Positions 41,611-50,688 are shown, counted from the stretch's first letter. The stretch: 64,000 nucleotides of DNA from Streptomyces pseudovenezuelae (GCF_001513955.1 NZ_KQ948144.1:68853-132852), one strand, 5' to 3'. Notes: generated from the letters alone by a model not told the origin. Numbers and translations are program-made.

Positions 41611-42716
41611 AGCTGGAGCGCGTCGAGGTCGTCCATGTGGCGATCCCGCTGGTCAGCCCCTTCCGGACCTCCTTCGGCACGATGACCACGAAGGACACCT
41701 TCCTGCTGCACGTCGTCACGGACACCGCCGAGGGCTGGTCGGAGTTCGCCGCGGACCCGCAGCCGCGGTACTGCTCGGAGTTCGTGGCGGGCGCCGAGCT
41801 CGTGCTGCGGGACTTCCTGGTGCCGAGGGCGGCGGCGCTGCCCGCGCTCACGGCCGCGCTCGTCGGGCCCGCCGTCAGCGGGATCAAGGGGCACGAGCTG
41901 GCGAAGGCCGCTTTGGAGACGGCGGTGCTCGACGCGGAGCTGCGGTCGTACGGCATGCCGCTGGCGGTCTACCTGGGCGCGGTGCGCGAACGGGTGCCCG
42001 CGGGGGTGTCGGTGGGGATCAAGGAGTCCGTGCCGGAGCTGCTGGACGACGTCGAGCGCTATCTCGCCGAGGGCTACGTCCGGATCAAGCTGAAGATCGA
42101 GCCGGGCTGGGATGTCGAGCCGGTACGGGCCGTGCGCGAGCGCTTCGGCGCCGCTCTGCCCCTCCAGGTCGACGCCAACACGGCCTACACCCTCGCGGAC
42201 GCGGAACACCTGCGACGCCTCGACGAGTTCGGGCTGCTGCTGATCGAGGAGCCCCTGGACGAGAACAACCTCTACGGCCATGCGCGCCTGCAGAGCCGTC
42301 TCGCCACCCCCGTCTGCCTCGACGAGTCCCTGCACAACGCCCGGGACACCGCCGCCGCGATCGCCATGGACGCGTGCCGGGTGGTCAACGTGAAGCCCGC
42401 GCGCGTGGGCGGCTATCTGGAGGCCCGCCGCATCCACGACGTGGCCCGCGCGCACGGCGTGCCGGTGTGGTGCGGCGGCATGCTGGAGACGGGAGTCGGC
42501 CGCGCCGCGAACCTCGCCCTGGCGGCTCTGCCCGGCTTCACGCTCCCCGGCGACACCTCGGCCTCCTCCCGCTACTTCGCCGAGGACATCACCGAGCCGT
42601 TCGTCCTGGTGGACGGCCACCTGCCGGTCCCGCGCACCCCGGGGATCGGCGTCGAACCGCTCCCCGGGGTCCTACGGCGTTTCACGCGCGCGCGACGGGA
42701 GCTGTACCGGGCCTGA
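41607..42716 (+). CDS. N-acylamino acid racemase (enolase superfamily, MenC-like)
   Basis: The 369-residue enolase-superfamily protein carries the full active site: Lys161-x-Lys163 (RIKLKIEPG), Asp189 (QVDANTAY), Glu214 (LIEEPLDE), Asp239 (CLDES) and Lys263 (VVNVKPARVGG). These positions coincide, as I recall, with those of the Amycolatopsis N-acylamino acid racemase. It may be labelled o-succinylbenzoate synthase by similarity. Streptomyces make menaquinone by the futalosine route, and the coupled GNAT gene points to racemisation of N-acyl or N-succinyl amino acids. ATGA overlap with the upstream gene fixes the start. Confidence 0.88.
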   Translation: MKLERVEVVHVAIPLVSPFRTSFGTMTTKDTFLLHVVTDTAEGWSEFAADPQPRYCSEFVAGAELVLRDFLVPRAAALPALTAALVGPAVSGIKGHELAKAALETAVLDAELRSYGMPLAVYLGAVRERVPAGVSVGIKESVPELLDDVERYLAEGYVRIKLKIEPGWDVEPVRAVRERFGAALPLQVDANTAYTLADAEHLRRLDEFGLLLIEEPLDENNLYGHARLQSRLATPVCLDESLHNARDTAAAIAMDACRVVNVKPARVGGYLEARRIHDVARAHGVPVWCGGMLETGVGRAANLALAALPGFTLPGDTSASSRYFAEDITEPFVLVDGHLPVPRTPGIGVEPLPGVLRRFTRARRELYRA

Positions 42717-42758
42717 CCGGCTCGTGGCCGGAATCGACCGCCGCGTTAGATTGATCCC

Positions 42759-43550
42759 GTGCTCTCTCGCCTCACGCGCCCCCAGGCCGTCGCCGTCTGC
42801 GCCCTGCCCGTCGTGGTCCTGGTCGCCACGGCCCTCTTCGCGCCGCTGCCGTTCTCCCTGGCGCAGCCCGGGATGACGGCGAACGTCCTCGGCAAGAACG
42901 AGGGCGCGGCGGTGATCACGATCTCCGGGGCCAGGACCCGTACGACGAGCGGGCAGCTGAGGATGACGACCATCGAGGCGACCGGGCCCGACACGCGTGT
43001 CTCGCTCGGCGACATCGTCGACAGCTGGTTCCGCACCGACCAGGCGGTCATGCCCCATGACGCGGTCTACCCGAGCGGGCAGAGCGTCAAGGAGATCGAG
43101 GAGCACAACACCGCCCAGATGAAGGAGTCCCAGGACGCGGCGACCGAGGCGGCCCTCGGCTACCTCAAGCTCAGCGCCGACAAGGTCAAGGTCACGCTGA
43201 AGCTCGCGGACGTCGGGGGGCCGAGCGCGGGGCTGCTGTTCACCCTGGGGATCATCGACAAGCTCGACGGTGACGGCGCCGGGGGCGATCTCACGGGCGG
43301 CCGCACCATCGCCGGGACCGGCACGATCGACGCGGACGGCACGGTGGGCGCGGTGGGCGGCGTGGCACTGAAGACGCAGGCCGCGAAGCGGGACGGGGCG
43401 ACGGTGTTCCTGGTCCCTGAGGACGAGTGCGCCGACGCGAAGGCGGAGCTGCCGAAGGGCCTGCGGCTGATCCCGGTGACGTCCCTGAAGGGGGCGGTCG
43501 GCGCGCTGACCGCGCTGGAGTCGGGCAAGGGGTCCGTCCCCGCCTGCTAG
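42759..43550 (+). CDS. Membrane-anchored Lon-like (S16) serine protease domain protein
   Basis: The 263-residue protein has an N-terminal membrane anchor or signal (about 8-30, AVAVCALPVVVLVATALFAP). A Lon-type proteolytic domain follows: the Ser156 nucleophile in DVGGPSAGLLFTLGIID and the Lys of the Ser-Lys dyad near 205 in GAVGGVALKTQAAK. GTGTIDADGTVGAVGG is the family's Gly-rich turn. Unlike the longer YlbL-type relatives, I see no PDZ domain between anchor and protease. It should act on the outer face of the membrane. GTG start at 42759. Its stop TAG overlaps the stop of the convergent small gene. Confidence 0.8.
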   Translation: MLSRLTRPQAVAVCALPVVVLVATALFAPLPFSLAQPGMTANVLGKNEGAAVITISGARTRTTSGQLRMTTIEATGPDTRVSLGDIVDSWFRTDQAVMPHDAVYPSGQSVKEIEEHNTAQMKESQDAATEAALGYLKLSADKVKVTLKLADVGGPSAGLLFTLGIIDKLDGDGAGGDLTGGRTIAGTGTIDADGTVGAVGGVALKTQAAKRDGATVFLVPEDECADAKAELPKGLRLIPVTSLKGAVGALTALESGKGSVPAC

Positions 43551-43729
43551 GGCGCGAAGGCCGGCCTGGGGGAGGCCAGCCGGAGGCCGACCTCCACGAG
43601 GGTCCAGCCGAGCCGGGTCCTGATGGCGTACGGCCGCTCGGCCCGCGCGGCCAGGCGGTGGGCGTCGGCCTCGGCGCGGAGGTCGGCGGCCCGCAGGTGG
43701 TGCAGGGCGAGGTGGGTCTCGGGGTGCAT
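43547..43729 (-). CDS. Small hypothetical protein (60 aa) coupled to the winged-helix regulator
   Basis: An ATG 11 bases after the upstream regulator's stop, with GAAGGG in front, opens a 60-codon frame. It is rich in Leu/Ala/Arg/His (LALHHLRAADLRAEADAHRL, then RLGWTLVEVGLRLA) and likely a helical hairpin or membrane-surface peptide. I recognise no family. Small Leu/Ala/Arg-rich partners of this type often follow ArsR-like regulators in Streptomyces. The stop overlaps that of the convergent protease gene (CTAG). Confidence 0.6.
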   Translation of the reverse strand: MHPETHLALHHLRAADLRAEADAHRLAARAERPYAIRTRLGWTLVEVGLRLASPRPAFAP

Positions 43730-43740
43730 GGCGGGGCCCT

Positions 43741-44316
43741 TCAGCTGGTTTCGATGGGGAACAGGTGCGTGTGGACGCGTACTTGCTCCGCGCCGGGGTC
43801 CTCGTCGGTGACCTGGTCGCGGTAGTCGTTGATCAGGGCGTGCATCTTGCCGATGAGCTCGGTGGCCAGCTCGGGGGTGAGCCGGACTGTCATGTCGCTC
43901 ATGTCGGAACCGCGGGTCCACTCGGCGGGCCAGTGGTCCCGGGTGCTGAGCCAGCCGGACAGCTCGCGGGAGTGGGTGGCGGCGATCTCCTGCAGGTAGA
44001 TCTCGGCCATCCCGCGCACTTCGGGTCCTGCGCCCTCGAATTCGGTGGTGTCGAAGGTCAGCCCCTGGTCCACGGCCTTCCACCAGCGCTCCCGTCCCTT
44101 CCCGTGCTCCGGGGCGTCGGCGATGAAGCCGTGCTCGGCGAGCTGGCGCAGGTGGTAGCTGGTGGCTCCGCTGGACTCGCCCAGCCGCTCGGCGAGCATC
44201 GACGCGGTGGCGGGTCCGCGCCGGCGCAGTGCGTTGAGCAGTTCCATCCGCAGGGGATGGGCCAGCCCTCGCAGTGAACGGGCGTCGAGTTTCCGTGTCT
44301 TCGGCTCTTCCGGCAT
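43741..44316 (-). CDS. ArsR-like winged-helix transcriptional regulator
   Basis: The 191-residue protein has an ArsR/HTH_20 DNA-binding domain at about 10-95: LDARSLRGLAHPLRMELLNA, then ASMLAERLGESSGATSYHLR as the recognition helix, and GRERWWKAVDQGLTF as the wing. A helical C-terminal half (YLQEIAATHSRELSGWL, LTPELATELIGKMHALIND) is for dimerisation or ligand. The start is the ATG at 44316; no ribosome-binding site is visible. A -10-like TAGATAT ends only 10 bp upstream, so the message may be leaderless. The promoter is covered by a nested operator (44320-44365), implying autorepression. Confidence 0.85.
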   Translation of the reverse strand: MPEEPKTRKLDARSLRGLAHPLRMELLNALRRRGPATASMLAERLGESSGATSYHLRQLAEHGFIADAPEHGKGRERWWKAVDQGLTFDTTEFEGAGPEVRGMAEIYLQEIAATHSRELSGWLSTRDHWPAEWTRGSDMSDMTVRLTPELATELIGKMHALINDYRDQVTDEDPGAEQVRVHTHLFPIETS

Positions 44317-44319
44317 GCG

Positions 44320-44365
44320 TACAAAGATATCTATGCAAAGGCTTCTTTGCAACAGGTTCTTTGTA
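44320..44365. promoter_or_regulatory. Nested four-half-site operator over the winged-helix regulator promoter
   Basis: Four copies of T(A/G)CAAAG are arranged as two concentric palindromes. Inner arms are TGCAAAG (44334-44340) / CTTTGCA (44345-44351) and outer arms are TACAAAG (44320-44326) / CTTTGTA (44359-44365). All are perfect and share the same centre between 44342 and 44343. Half-sites on each side are 14 bp apart. On the minus strand a -10-like TAGATAT (44333-44327) lies between inner and outer arms, so binding would block the regulator's own transcription. Confidence 0.7.
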
Positions 44366-44389
44366 ACCCGGTCCGACGGAGACGGCTCC

Positions 44390-45346
44390 TCAGTGCACGA
44401 ACCCCTCCGCCTTCATCCAGTCCAGCGCCACCTGGTGCGGATCCTCCCCGGCCACGTCCACCCTCGCGTTGAGGTCCCGCGCCACCGTGTTGTCCAGCCT
44501 CTTCGTGACCGGATCCAGTACCTCCGCGATGGCCGGCCACCGCTTCAGGGCCTTGGAGTTGATCACGGGAGCGGCGTTGTAGTTGGGGAAGAACTTCCGG
44601 TCGTCCCGCATCACCACCAGGTTCATGGACTTGATGCGCCCGTCGGTCGTGAAGACCTCTCCGTACCGGCAACTGCCCTTCGCCACCTGGGTGTAGATGA
44701 TCCCGGTGTCCATCTGGGTGAGGTTCTTCGCCGGGACGCTCATCCCGTACGCCTTCTCCATGCCCGGCAGTCCGTCGGCGCGGTTGGCGAACTCGCTCTC
44801 CACGCACAGCGTCACCGCACCGGGATCCTTCTTGGCCAGCGCGGCCACGTCGGAGAGCGTCCTCGTGCGGTACTTCCGGAAGCCCGCCTGGTTCATGGCG
44901 AGGGCGTAGGTGTTGTTCAGGGGCGCCTTCGGCAGCCAGGTCAGGCCGTTGTCCAGGTCGGCCTTCCGCACCGCCGCCCACTGTCGCTGCGGGTCGGTGA
45001 TCGGTTCGCTGTGGCCCTGGTAGGTGATCCACGCCGTGCCCGTGTACTCGTACATCCCGTCCGCGTCACCGGACTTGACCGCCTCCCGGGCGCCGACCGA
45101 TCCCTGGATCCCCGTGCGGTCGAGCACGTCCGCGCCGGCCGCCTCGAAGGCGATGCCCATGATCGCGCCGAGGATCAGCTGCTCGGTGAACTCCTTCGAC
45201 GTGACCGTCAGATCCGCGCCCTTGAGCGGCTCACCCCGGCCGATCGACCCCGGCTTCACGTCGTCGGCCATCGGGGAGCCGCTGGTCAGCCCGCATCCGG
45301 CCAGCACCACCAGGCAGCCGCCCAGCACCAGGAAGATCCGCCTCAC
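44390..45346 (-). CDS. Osmoprotectant/glycine-betaine-type ABC transporter substrate-binding lipoprotein
   Basis: The 318-residue lipoprotein has a signal peptide with lipobox LAGC (about residue 17). The OpuAC-type binding domain includes LTVTSKEFTEQLILGAIMGI, DADGMYEYTGTAWITY and VTLCVESEFANRADGLPGME, typical of quaternary-ammonium-binding proteins of the OpuCC/ProX2 class. Aromatic and Tyr residues around YEYTGT would form the cation cage. The GTG at 45346 has GGAGG seven bases upstream. It is the last gene of the operon ordered permease, ATPase, permease, binding protein. Confidence 0.88.
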   Translation of the reverse strand: MRRIFLVLGGCLVVLAGCGLTSGSPMADDVKPGSIGRGEPLKGADLTVTSKEFTEQLILGAIMGIAFEAAGADVLDRTGIQGSVGAREAVKSGDADGMYEYTGTAWITYQGHSEPITDPQRQWAAVRKADLDNGLTWLPKAPLNNTYALAMNQAGFRKYRTRTLSDVAALAKKDPGAVTLCVESEFANRADGLPGMEKAYGMSVPAKNLTQMDTGIIYTQVAKGSCRYGEVFTTDGRIKSMNLVVMRDDRKFFPNYNAAPVINSKALKRWPAIAEVLDPVTKRLDNTVARDLNARVDVAGEDPHQVALDWMKAEGFVH

Positions 45347-45447
45347 ACCGTCACCTCCACCCCTCGCGCCCGTGGAGGTCTCCGGCCGCACCGCCGGCGG
45401 GAGCGGGGGCCGGTGCCGGGAGTGCTCGTCTCCTGTGTCCGGCTCAT
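45343..45447 (-). CDS. Possible 34-aa bridging ORF between permease and binding-protein genes
   Basis: An ATG overlaps the upstream permease stop (ATGA at 45447-45444). The frame's stop overlaps the start of the binding-protein gene (GTGA at 45346-45343). The 34 residues (MSRTQETSTPGTGPRSRRRC, then Arg/Pro-rich) look unstructured. It may serve only to carry ribosomes from one gene to the next rather than make a functional peptide. Existence as a translated ORF is suggested by the two precise overlaps only. Confidence 0.3.
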   Translation of the reverse strand: MSRTQETSTPGTGPRSRRRCGRRPPRARGVEVTV

Positions 45448-46247
45448 GTGTCCGTCTCCAAGCCCCTTGGCCTGAGCAGCAGTTCGGCCAGTGAGGCCAG
45501 CCAGTCGACCAGGAGGGCGAGGGTCACCGTGAGGATGGAGCCGAGCATCAGGACGGGCATCCGCTGGTTGGTGATGCCGGTCGTGATCAGCACGCCGAGG
45601 CCGCCCCCTCCGCCGAAGGTCGCCAGGGTCGCCGTGCCCACGTTGAGGACCAGGGCCGTACGGACGCCCGCGAGGATCAGCGGGACGGCCAGCGGGAGTT
45701 CGACGCGGGACAGGACGTCCAAGGGCGACATGCCGATGCCGCGGGCCGCCTCGAGCAGGGTCGGGTCGTTCGCCTTCAGGCCCGCGATGGTGTTCGACAG
45801 GACCGGCAGGACGGCGTAGGCGACGATGCCGATCAGGGCCGCCTTCGTGCCGGTGCCCAGCCAGATCACCAGCAGGGCCAGCAGGCCGATCGCCGGGGTC
45901 GCCTGGCCCATGTTGGCGACCGTCATCGCCAGCGGGCTGACCTTCCGGAAGGCGCGGCGGGTCAGCACGATCCCCAGCGGGATCGCGATGATCAGCACGA
46001 AGAACGTCGAGATCACCGTCAGCTGCACGTGCTGCCACAGGGCCTTGGACACCTGCCCGTCCGACAGCGCGTTCTCGGTGAGCGGATCCAGGTCGGCCTG
46101 CTCGAACCACAGCCAGGTCGCGAACAGGAGGGCGAGGAGGAACGCGGGCACGAAGGTCAGCTTCTGCCAGCTCACGCGGCTTCCGGGCGCGGCCGGTGGG
46201 GGAGGAGCGGCCGTCTCCTCCAGCTCCGGGGCAGTGGACGCCGTCAC
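45444..46247 (-). CDS. Osmoprotectant ABC transporter permease (OpuCB/OpuCD type)
   Basis: The 267-residue membrane protein has a short hydrophilic start, then five to six helices. The ABC permease coupling (EAA) loop is LLEAARGIGMSPLDVLSRVE followed by LPLAVPLILAGVRTALV, typical of the OpuC/ProW family. The NMGQATPAIGLLALLVIWLG segment is also characteristic. The GTG at 46247 overlaps the ATPase stop by GTGA. It pairs with the second permease of the operon (47481-48128). Confidence 0.9.
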   Translation of the reverse strand: MTASTAPELEETAAPPPPAAPGSRVSWQKLTFVPAFLLALLFATWLWFEQADLDPLTENALSDGQVSKALWQHVQLTVISTFFVLIIAIPLGIVLTRRAFRKVSPLAMTVANMGQATPAIGLLALLVIWLGTGTKAALIGIVAYAVLPVLSNTIAGLKANDPTLLEAARGIGMSPLDVLSRVELPLAVPLILAGVRTALVLNVGTATLATFGGGGGLGVLITTGITNQRMPVLMLGSILTVTLALLVDWLASLAELLLRPRGLETDT

Positions 46248-47488
46248 GCCGTCCGCCCCCCTCCGACGGCGCCCTCCTGCTCGGCGTGCGTCCGGTCGGC
46301 CCGGATCTCCTCCAGCTCGTGCTGGTGCTCCATGGCCTCCAGCCGGTCGGCCTCCAGGAGCTCGTGCACGGAGTTCATGAGCGTCTCCATGTCGACGACC
46401 CCCGTGTACTCCCCGTGCCGCCCGGTCACCGCGACCCGCCCCGCGTTGTCGGTCAGCACGGCCTCCAGCGCGTCCCGCAGGGTCGCGTCCCGGGTCACCG
46501 TGTCGCTCACCGGCGTCCCGGCCCTGGCCAGCGACCCCTTGGCGCGCATCATGTCGCCGCGCCTGAGCCACTTGTAGGGCCGTCCGCGCCCGTCGAGCAG
46601 CAGGACCTCGTGCGTCCCGCTGCTCCGGAGCTTGTTGAAGATCTCCTGGAGCGGGTCGTCGAACGTCACCGTCGGACAGCCGGTGATCTCCACATCCCGT
46701 ACCCGGGTGAGGCTCAGCCGCTTCAGCGCCGCCCCCGCGCCGACGAACCCGGACACGAAGTCGTCGGCCGGGTTGGTCAGGATCGCCTCCGGGGTGTCGA
46801 ACTGGGCGATGTGGGAGCGTTCGCGCAGCACGGCGATCCGGTCGCCCAGCTTGATCGCCTCGTCGAAGTCATGGGTGACGAAGACGATCGTCTTGTGCAA
46901 CTCGCGCTGGAGCCGGATCAGCTCGTCCTGGAGGTGGTCACGGGTGATCGGGTCGACCGCGCCGAACGGCTCGTCCATCAGCAGGACGGGCGGATCGGCC
47001 GCGAGGGCCCTCGCCACCCCCACCCGCTGCTGCTGGCCGCCGGACAGCTGACGCGGATAGCGCCCGTGGAACTCGCCGGGGTCGAGCCCGACGAGGTCGA
47101 GCAGTTCCTCCACCCGGTCGCCGATCCGGCCCTTCCCCCAGCCGATCATCCTCGGCACGAGCGCGATGTTCTGCGCCACCGTCATGTGCGGGAAGAGCCC
47201 GGCCGACTGGATGGCGTAGCCCACCTTGCGGCGCAGCCTGACCGGATCGATGTCCGTCACGTCCTCACCGTTGATCCGGATGCGGCCGCCGGTCGGCTCG
47301 ATCAGCCTGTTGATCATCTTGAGCGTGGTCGACTTACCGCATCCGGACGGACCCACGAAGATGACGGTCTCGCCCGCCTTGATCTCCATGCTGACGCTGT
47401 CCACGGCGGGTTCCGCAGCGCCGGGATATCGCTTGGTCAGGTGCTCCAGTTCGATGGACGCACCTGAGGTGCCGGACGTCTCAGCCAC
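46244..47488 (-). CDS. Glycine-betaine/osmoprotectant ABC transporter ATP-binding protein with CBS domains
   Basis: The 414-residue ATPase has Walker A VGPSGCGKSTT (about 44-54), Q-loop AIQSAGLFPHMT, signature QLSGGQQQRVGVARAL (about 148), Walker B VLLMDEPFGAVDP and H-loop FVTHDFDEA. Two CBS-type segments follow (about 275-390, including THEVLLLDGRGRPYKWLRRG and GRVAVTGRHGEYTGVVDMET). In OpuA/OpuC ATPases CBS pairs sense ionic strength. An acidic/basic mixed tail follows. It overlaps the upstream permease by 8 bp and the downstream permease by 4 bp. Confidence 0.93.
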   Translation of the reverse strand: MAETSGTSGASIELEHLTKRYPGAAEPAVDSVSMEIKAGETVIFVGPSGCGKSTTLKMINRLIEPTGGRIRINGEDVTDIDPVRLRRKVGYAIQSAGLFPHMTVAQNIALVPRMIGWGKGRIGDRVEELLDLVGLDPGEFHGRYPRQLSGGQQQRVGVARALAADPPVLLMDEPFGAVDPITRDHLQDELIRLQRELHKTIVFVTHDFDEAIKLGDRIAVLRERSHIAQFDTPEAILTNPADDFVSGFVGAGAALKRLSLTRVRDVEITGCPTVTFDDPLQEIFNKLRSSGTHEVLLLDGRGRPYKWLRRGDMMRAKGSLARAGTPVSDTVTRDATLRDALEAVLTDNAGRVAVTGRHGEYTGVVDMETLMNSVHELLEADRLEAMEHQHELEEIRADRTHAEQEGAVGGGRTA

Positions 47489-48128
47489 GGATCCCCCTCG
47501 GAATGGTCAGCCGTCCGATCAGGACGTACGCGGCGTCGAACAGCAGGGCGAGGACGACGATCCCGAGCGTGCCGGCGAGCACCTGGTTGAGCGCGTTCTT
47601 GCTGCCCAGGGAGGCGATGCCGCGGAAGATCTCGTTGCCGAGGCCGGGCCCGGAGGCGTAGGCGGCGATCGCGGCGATGCCCATCAGCATCTGTGTCGAG
47701 ACCCGGATCCCGGTCAGGATCGGCGGCCAGGCGAGCGGCAGCTCGACCCGCACCAGGCGCGTGACCCAGGACATGCCGATGCCCGTGGCCGCGTCCACCA
47801 GCGCCGGGTCGACCCCGCGCAGCCCGACGATCGCGTTGCGGACGATCGGCAGCAGCCCGTACAGCGTCAGGGCGATCACGGTGGGCGGCACCCCGAGCCC
47901 CACGCCCGGGATGAGCAGACCGATCATGGCGAGCGAGGGAATGGTCAGGAGCGTCGAGGTGGTCGTCGTGGCGAGGTTGCCCGCCCACTCGCTGCGATAG
48001 GTCACGACCCCGATCAGCACCCCGATCACCGTCGCCACGACCATGCACTGGAAGACGGCGCTCGCGTGCTGGTAGGCGTCCGCGAGCAGCTGCTGGTGGC
48101 GGCTGCCGAGGTACTCCCAGAAGGTCAC
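47481..48128 (-). CDS. Osmoprotectant ABC transporter permease (first of two)
   Basis: The 215-residue protein has five to six helices and the coupling loop LVDAATGIGMSWVTRLVRVE followed by LPLAWPPILTGIRVSTQML. TIPSLAMIGLLIPGVGLG is typical of OpuCB/OpuCD. I start at GTG 48128 (VTFWEYLG), preceded by GAGGTGA. A GTG three codons upstream is possible. It is the first gene of the osmoprotectant operon and begins about 100 bp from the end of the AsnC-type gene on the same strand. Confidence 0.9.
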   Translation of the reverse strand: MTFWEYLGSRHQQLLADAYQHASAVFQCMVVATVIGVLIGVVTYRSEWAGNLATTTTSTLLTIPSLAMIGLLIPGVGLGVPPTVIALTLYGLLPIVRNAIVGLRGVDPALVDAATGIGMSWVTRLVRVELPLAWPPILTGIRVSTQMLMGIAAIAAYASGPGLGNEIFRGIASLGSKNALNQVLAGTLGIVVLALLFDAAYVLIGRLTIPRGIRG

Positions 48129-48228
48129 GCGCGTCACCTCGCTCGCTGGTGCCGGATGGACAGCCGTGGCCGGGGGTCCGGGGGCGTCCCCCGGGAATCG
48201 CTGTCCTCCGCTCACCTCAGTGGCTCGG

Positions 48229-48711
48229 TCACTCCCGAAGGGCCGGGTCCTCCGCCGCCTGCTCCACCAGCGGGATGATCCGCAGCGGAACGGGGTTCTC
48301 CATGACGATCGCGGTGGCGGCCCGGACGATCCCATCGAAACCGACAACCCGGTCGATCACACGCTGGAGATCGGCGTTGGAGCGGGCCACCAGCCGGCAC
48401 AGCATGTCCCCGCTGCCCGTGGTGGTGTGCAGCTCCAGCACCTCCGGCACGGTGGCCAAGTGCGCCCGGACGTCGGCCCCTTGCCCCTGCCGGATCTGGA
48501 GCGTGGCGAACGCGGTCACCGGGTAGCCGAGCGCCGCCGGATCGACCTGCGGACCGAATCCCCGGATGACTCCGTTCGACTGAAGCCGGTCCAGCCGCGC
48601 CTGCACGGTCCCCCGGGCCACCCCCAGCCGCCGGGACATCTCCAGCACCCCGATCCGCGGCTCGCGCGCGAGGAGCACGATGATCCGCCCGTCCAGTGCG
48701 TCGATCCCCAC
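48229..48711 (-). CDS. Lrp/AsnC-family transcriptional regulator
   Basis: The 160-residue protein has the AsnC helix-turn-helix at about 3-55 (LDGRIIVLLAREPRIGVLEM, RRLGVARGTVQARLDRLQSN) and the RAM ligand domain (about 65-140: VTAFATLQIRQGQGADVRAH, then TTTGSGDMLCRLVARS). Lrp proteins respond to amino acids. It diverges from the 4-hydroxyphenylpyruvate dioxygenase gene across 126 bp with a dyad, so it probably senses tyrosine or phenylalanine-derived signals. GTG start at 48711 with GGGAGG upstream. Confidence 0.9.
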   Translation of the reverse strand: MGIDALDGRIIVLLAREPRIGVLEMSRRLGVARGTVQARLDRLQSNGVIRGFGPQVDPAALGYPVTAFATLQIRQGQGADVRAHLATVPEVLELHTTTGSGDMLCRLVARSNADLQRVIDRVVGFDGIVRAATAIVMENPVPLRIIPLVEQAAEDPALRE

Positions 48712-48774
48712 AGCGGCCTCCCGGAGAGATGGTCATCATGTACAGAAAGGCCGCCGATCCGGCCGTATCGCTGA

Positions 48775-49983
<1,209 letters not shown>

Positions 49984-50114
49984 CCCCCGGTGACCGAGGG
50001 GGGACCGGGCCCGGGACACCGCGCCACGGAACGGTCCTCCCGCCCGCGCCTTCCGGGGCGTCCCCGTGTCCGCTTCTTCGACCGCGCCGGCCTCAGGCCT
50101 CGTAGGCTGGCCGC

Positions 50115-50396
50115 ATGGCCAGGATCAACGACGTGGGCGGCACGCAGGGATTCGGCGCGATCGACACCACCGACGACACCGAGCCCTTCCACGCGGACTG
50201 GGAGGCACGTGTCGTCGGCCTCTTCAACACCCTGCGCGCGCAAGGCCTCTTCAACACGAACGAGTTCCGGGACGCGATCGAGTCGATGCCACCGGCGGAG
50301 TACCTGGCGGCGTCGTACTACGAGCGCTGGTTCACCGCGATCTGCGCCCTGCTCGAACGCAAGGGCGTGCTCGGGCCGGGTGAGCTCGATGACTGA
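50115..50396 (+). CDS. Nitrile hydratase beta-subunit N-terminal-like protein (thiocyanate hydrolase beta-like)
   Basis: The 93-residue protein equals the N-terminal half of nitrile hydratase beta subunit: MARINDVGGTQGFGAIDTTD, HADWEARVVGLFNTL, NTNEFRDAIESMPPAEYLAA and SYYERWFTAICALLERKG. In classical enzymes this is fused to the SH3-like half. Here that half is encoded by the next gene, overlapping by 8 bp. This split is that of thiocyanate hydrolase and of three-subunit nitrile hydratases such as the toyocamycin type. It packs against the metal subunit. Confidence 0.85.
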   Translation: MARINDVGGTQGFGAIDTTDDTEPFHADWEARVVGLFNTLRAQGLFNTNEFRDAIESMPPAEYLAASYYERWFTAICALLERKGVLGPGELDD

Positions 50397-50688
50397 CGCG
50401 GCCACCGACCGCTTCCCGCCCGGCACCCGGGTCCGCACCTACCGCCACGACCCGCCGCACCACACTCGCCTGCCGCGGTACGCGCGCGGCAAGCGGGGCG
50501 TGGTCGTCGAGCCGGAAGGCCCCGGGGAACTGGCCGACGTCAGCGCGCGGGGCCGCGGGGACGCGCCCGTCGAGCAGATCTACGCGGTCCGCTTCGAGGC
50601 CCGCGACCTGTGGGGCGAGGGCGACCACCACGTCGTACTGGACCTGTGGGAGAGCTACCTGGAGGAGGATTCCGACGATGAGCGGTGA
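50389..50688 (+). CDS. Nitrile hydratase beta-subunit C-terminal-like protein (SH3-like)
   Basis: The 99-residue protein is the SH3-like half: FPPGTRVRTYRHDPPHHTRL, PRYARGKRGVVVEPEG, QIYAVRFEARDLWG and VVLDLWESYLEE. The hydrolase families' motif of H-T-R-P-Y-RG is present as HHTRLPRYARGKRG. It overlaps the preceding gene by 8 bp and the following gene by 11 bp, so the three subunits are translationally coupled. The substrate, a nitrile or thiocyanate, is undecided. Confidence 0.85.
   Translation: MTDAATDRFPPGTRVRTYRHDPPHHTRLPRYARGKRGVVVEPEGPGELADVSARGRGDAPVEQIYAVRFEARDLWGEGDHHVVLDLWESYLEEDSDDER

Noticed and set aside
41607..42716. o-Succinylbenzoate synthase (menC) for menaquinone
   Set aside because: The sequence fits the MenC-like superfamily, but no other men genes are near and Streptomyces use the futalosine route. 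The coupled GNAT acyltransferase favours N-acylamino acid racemase.
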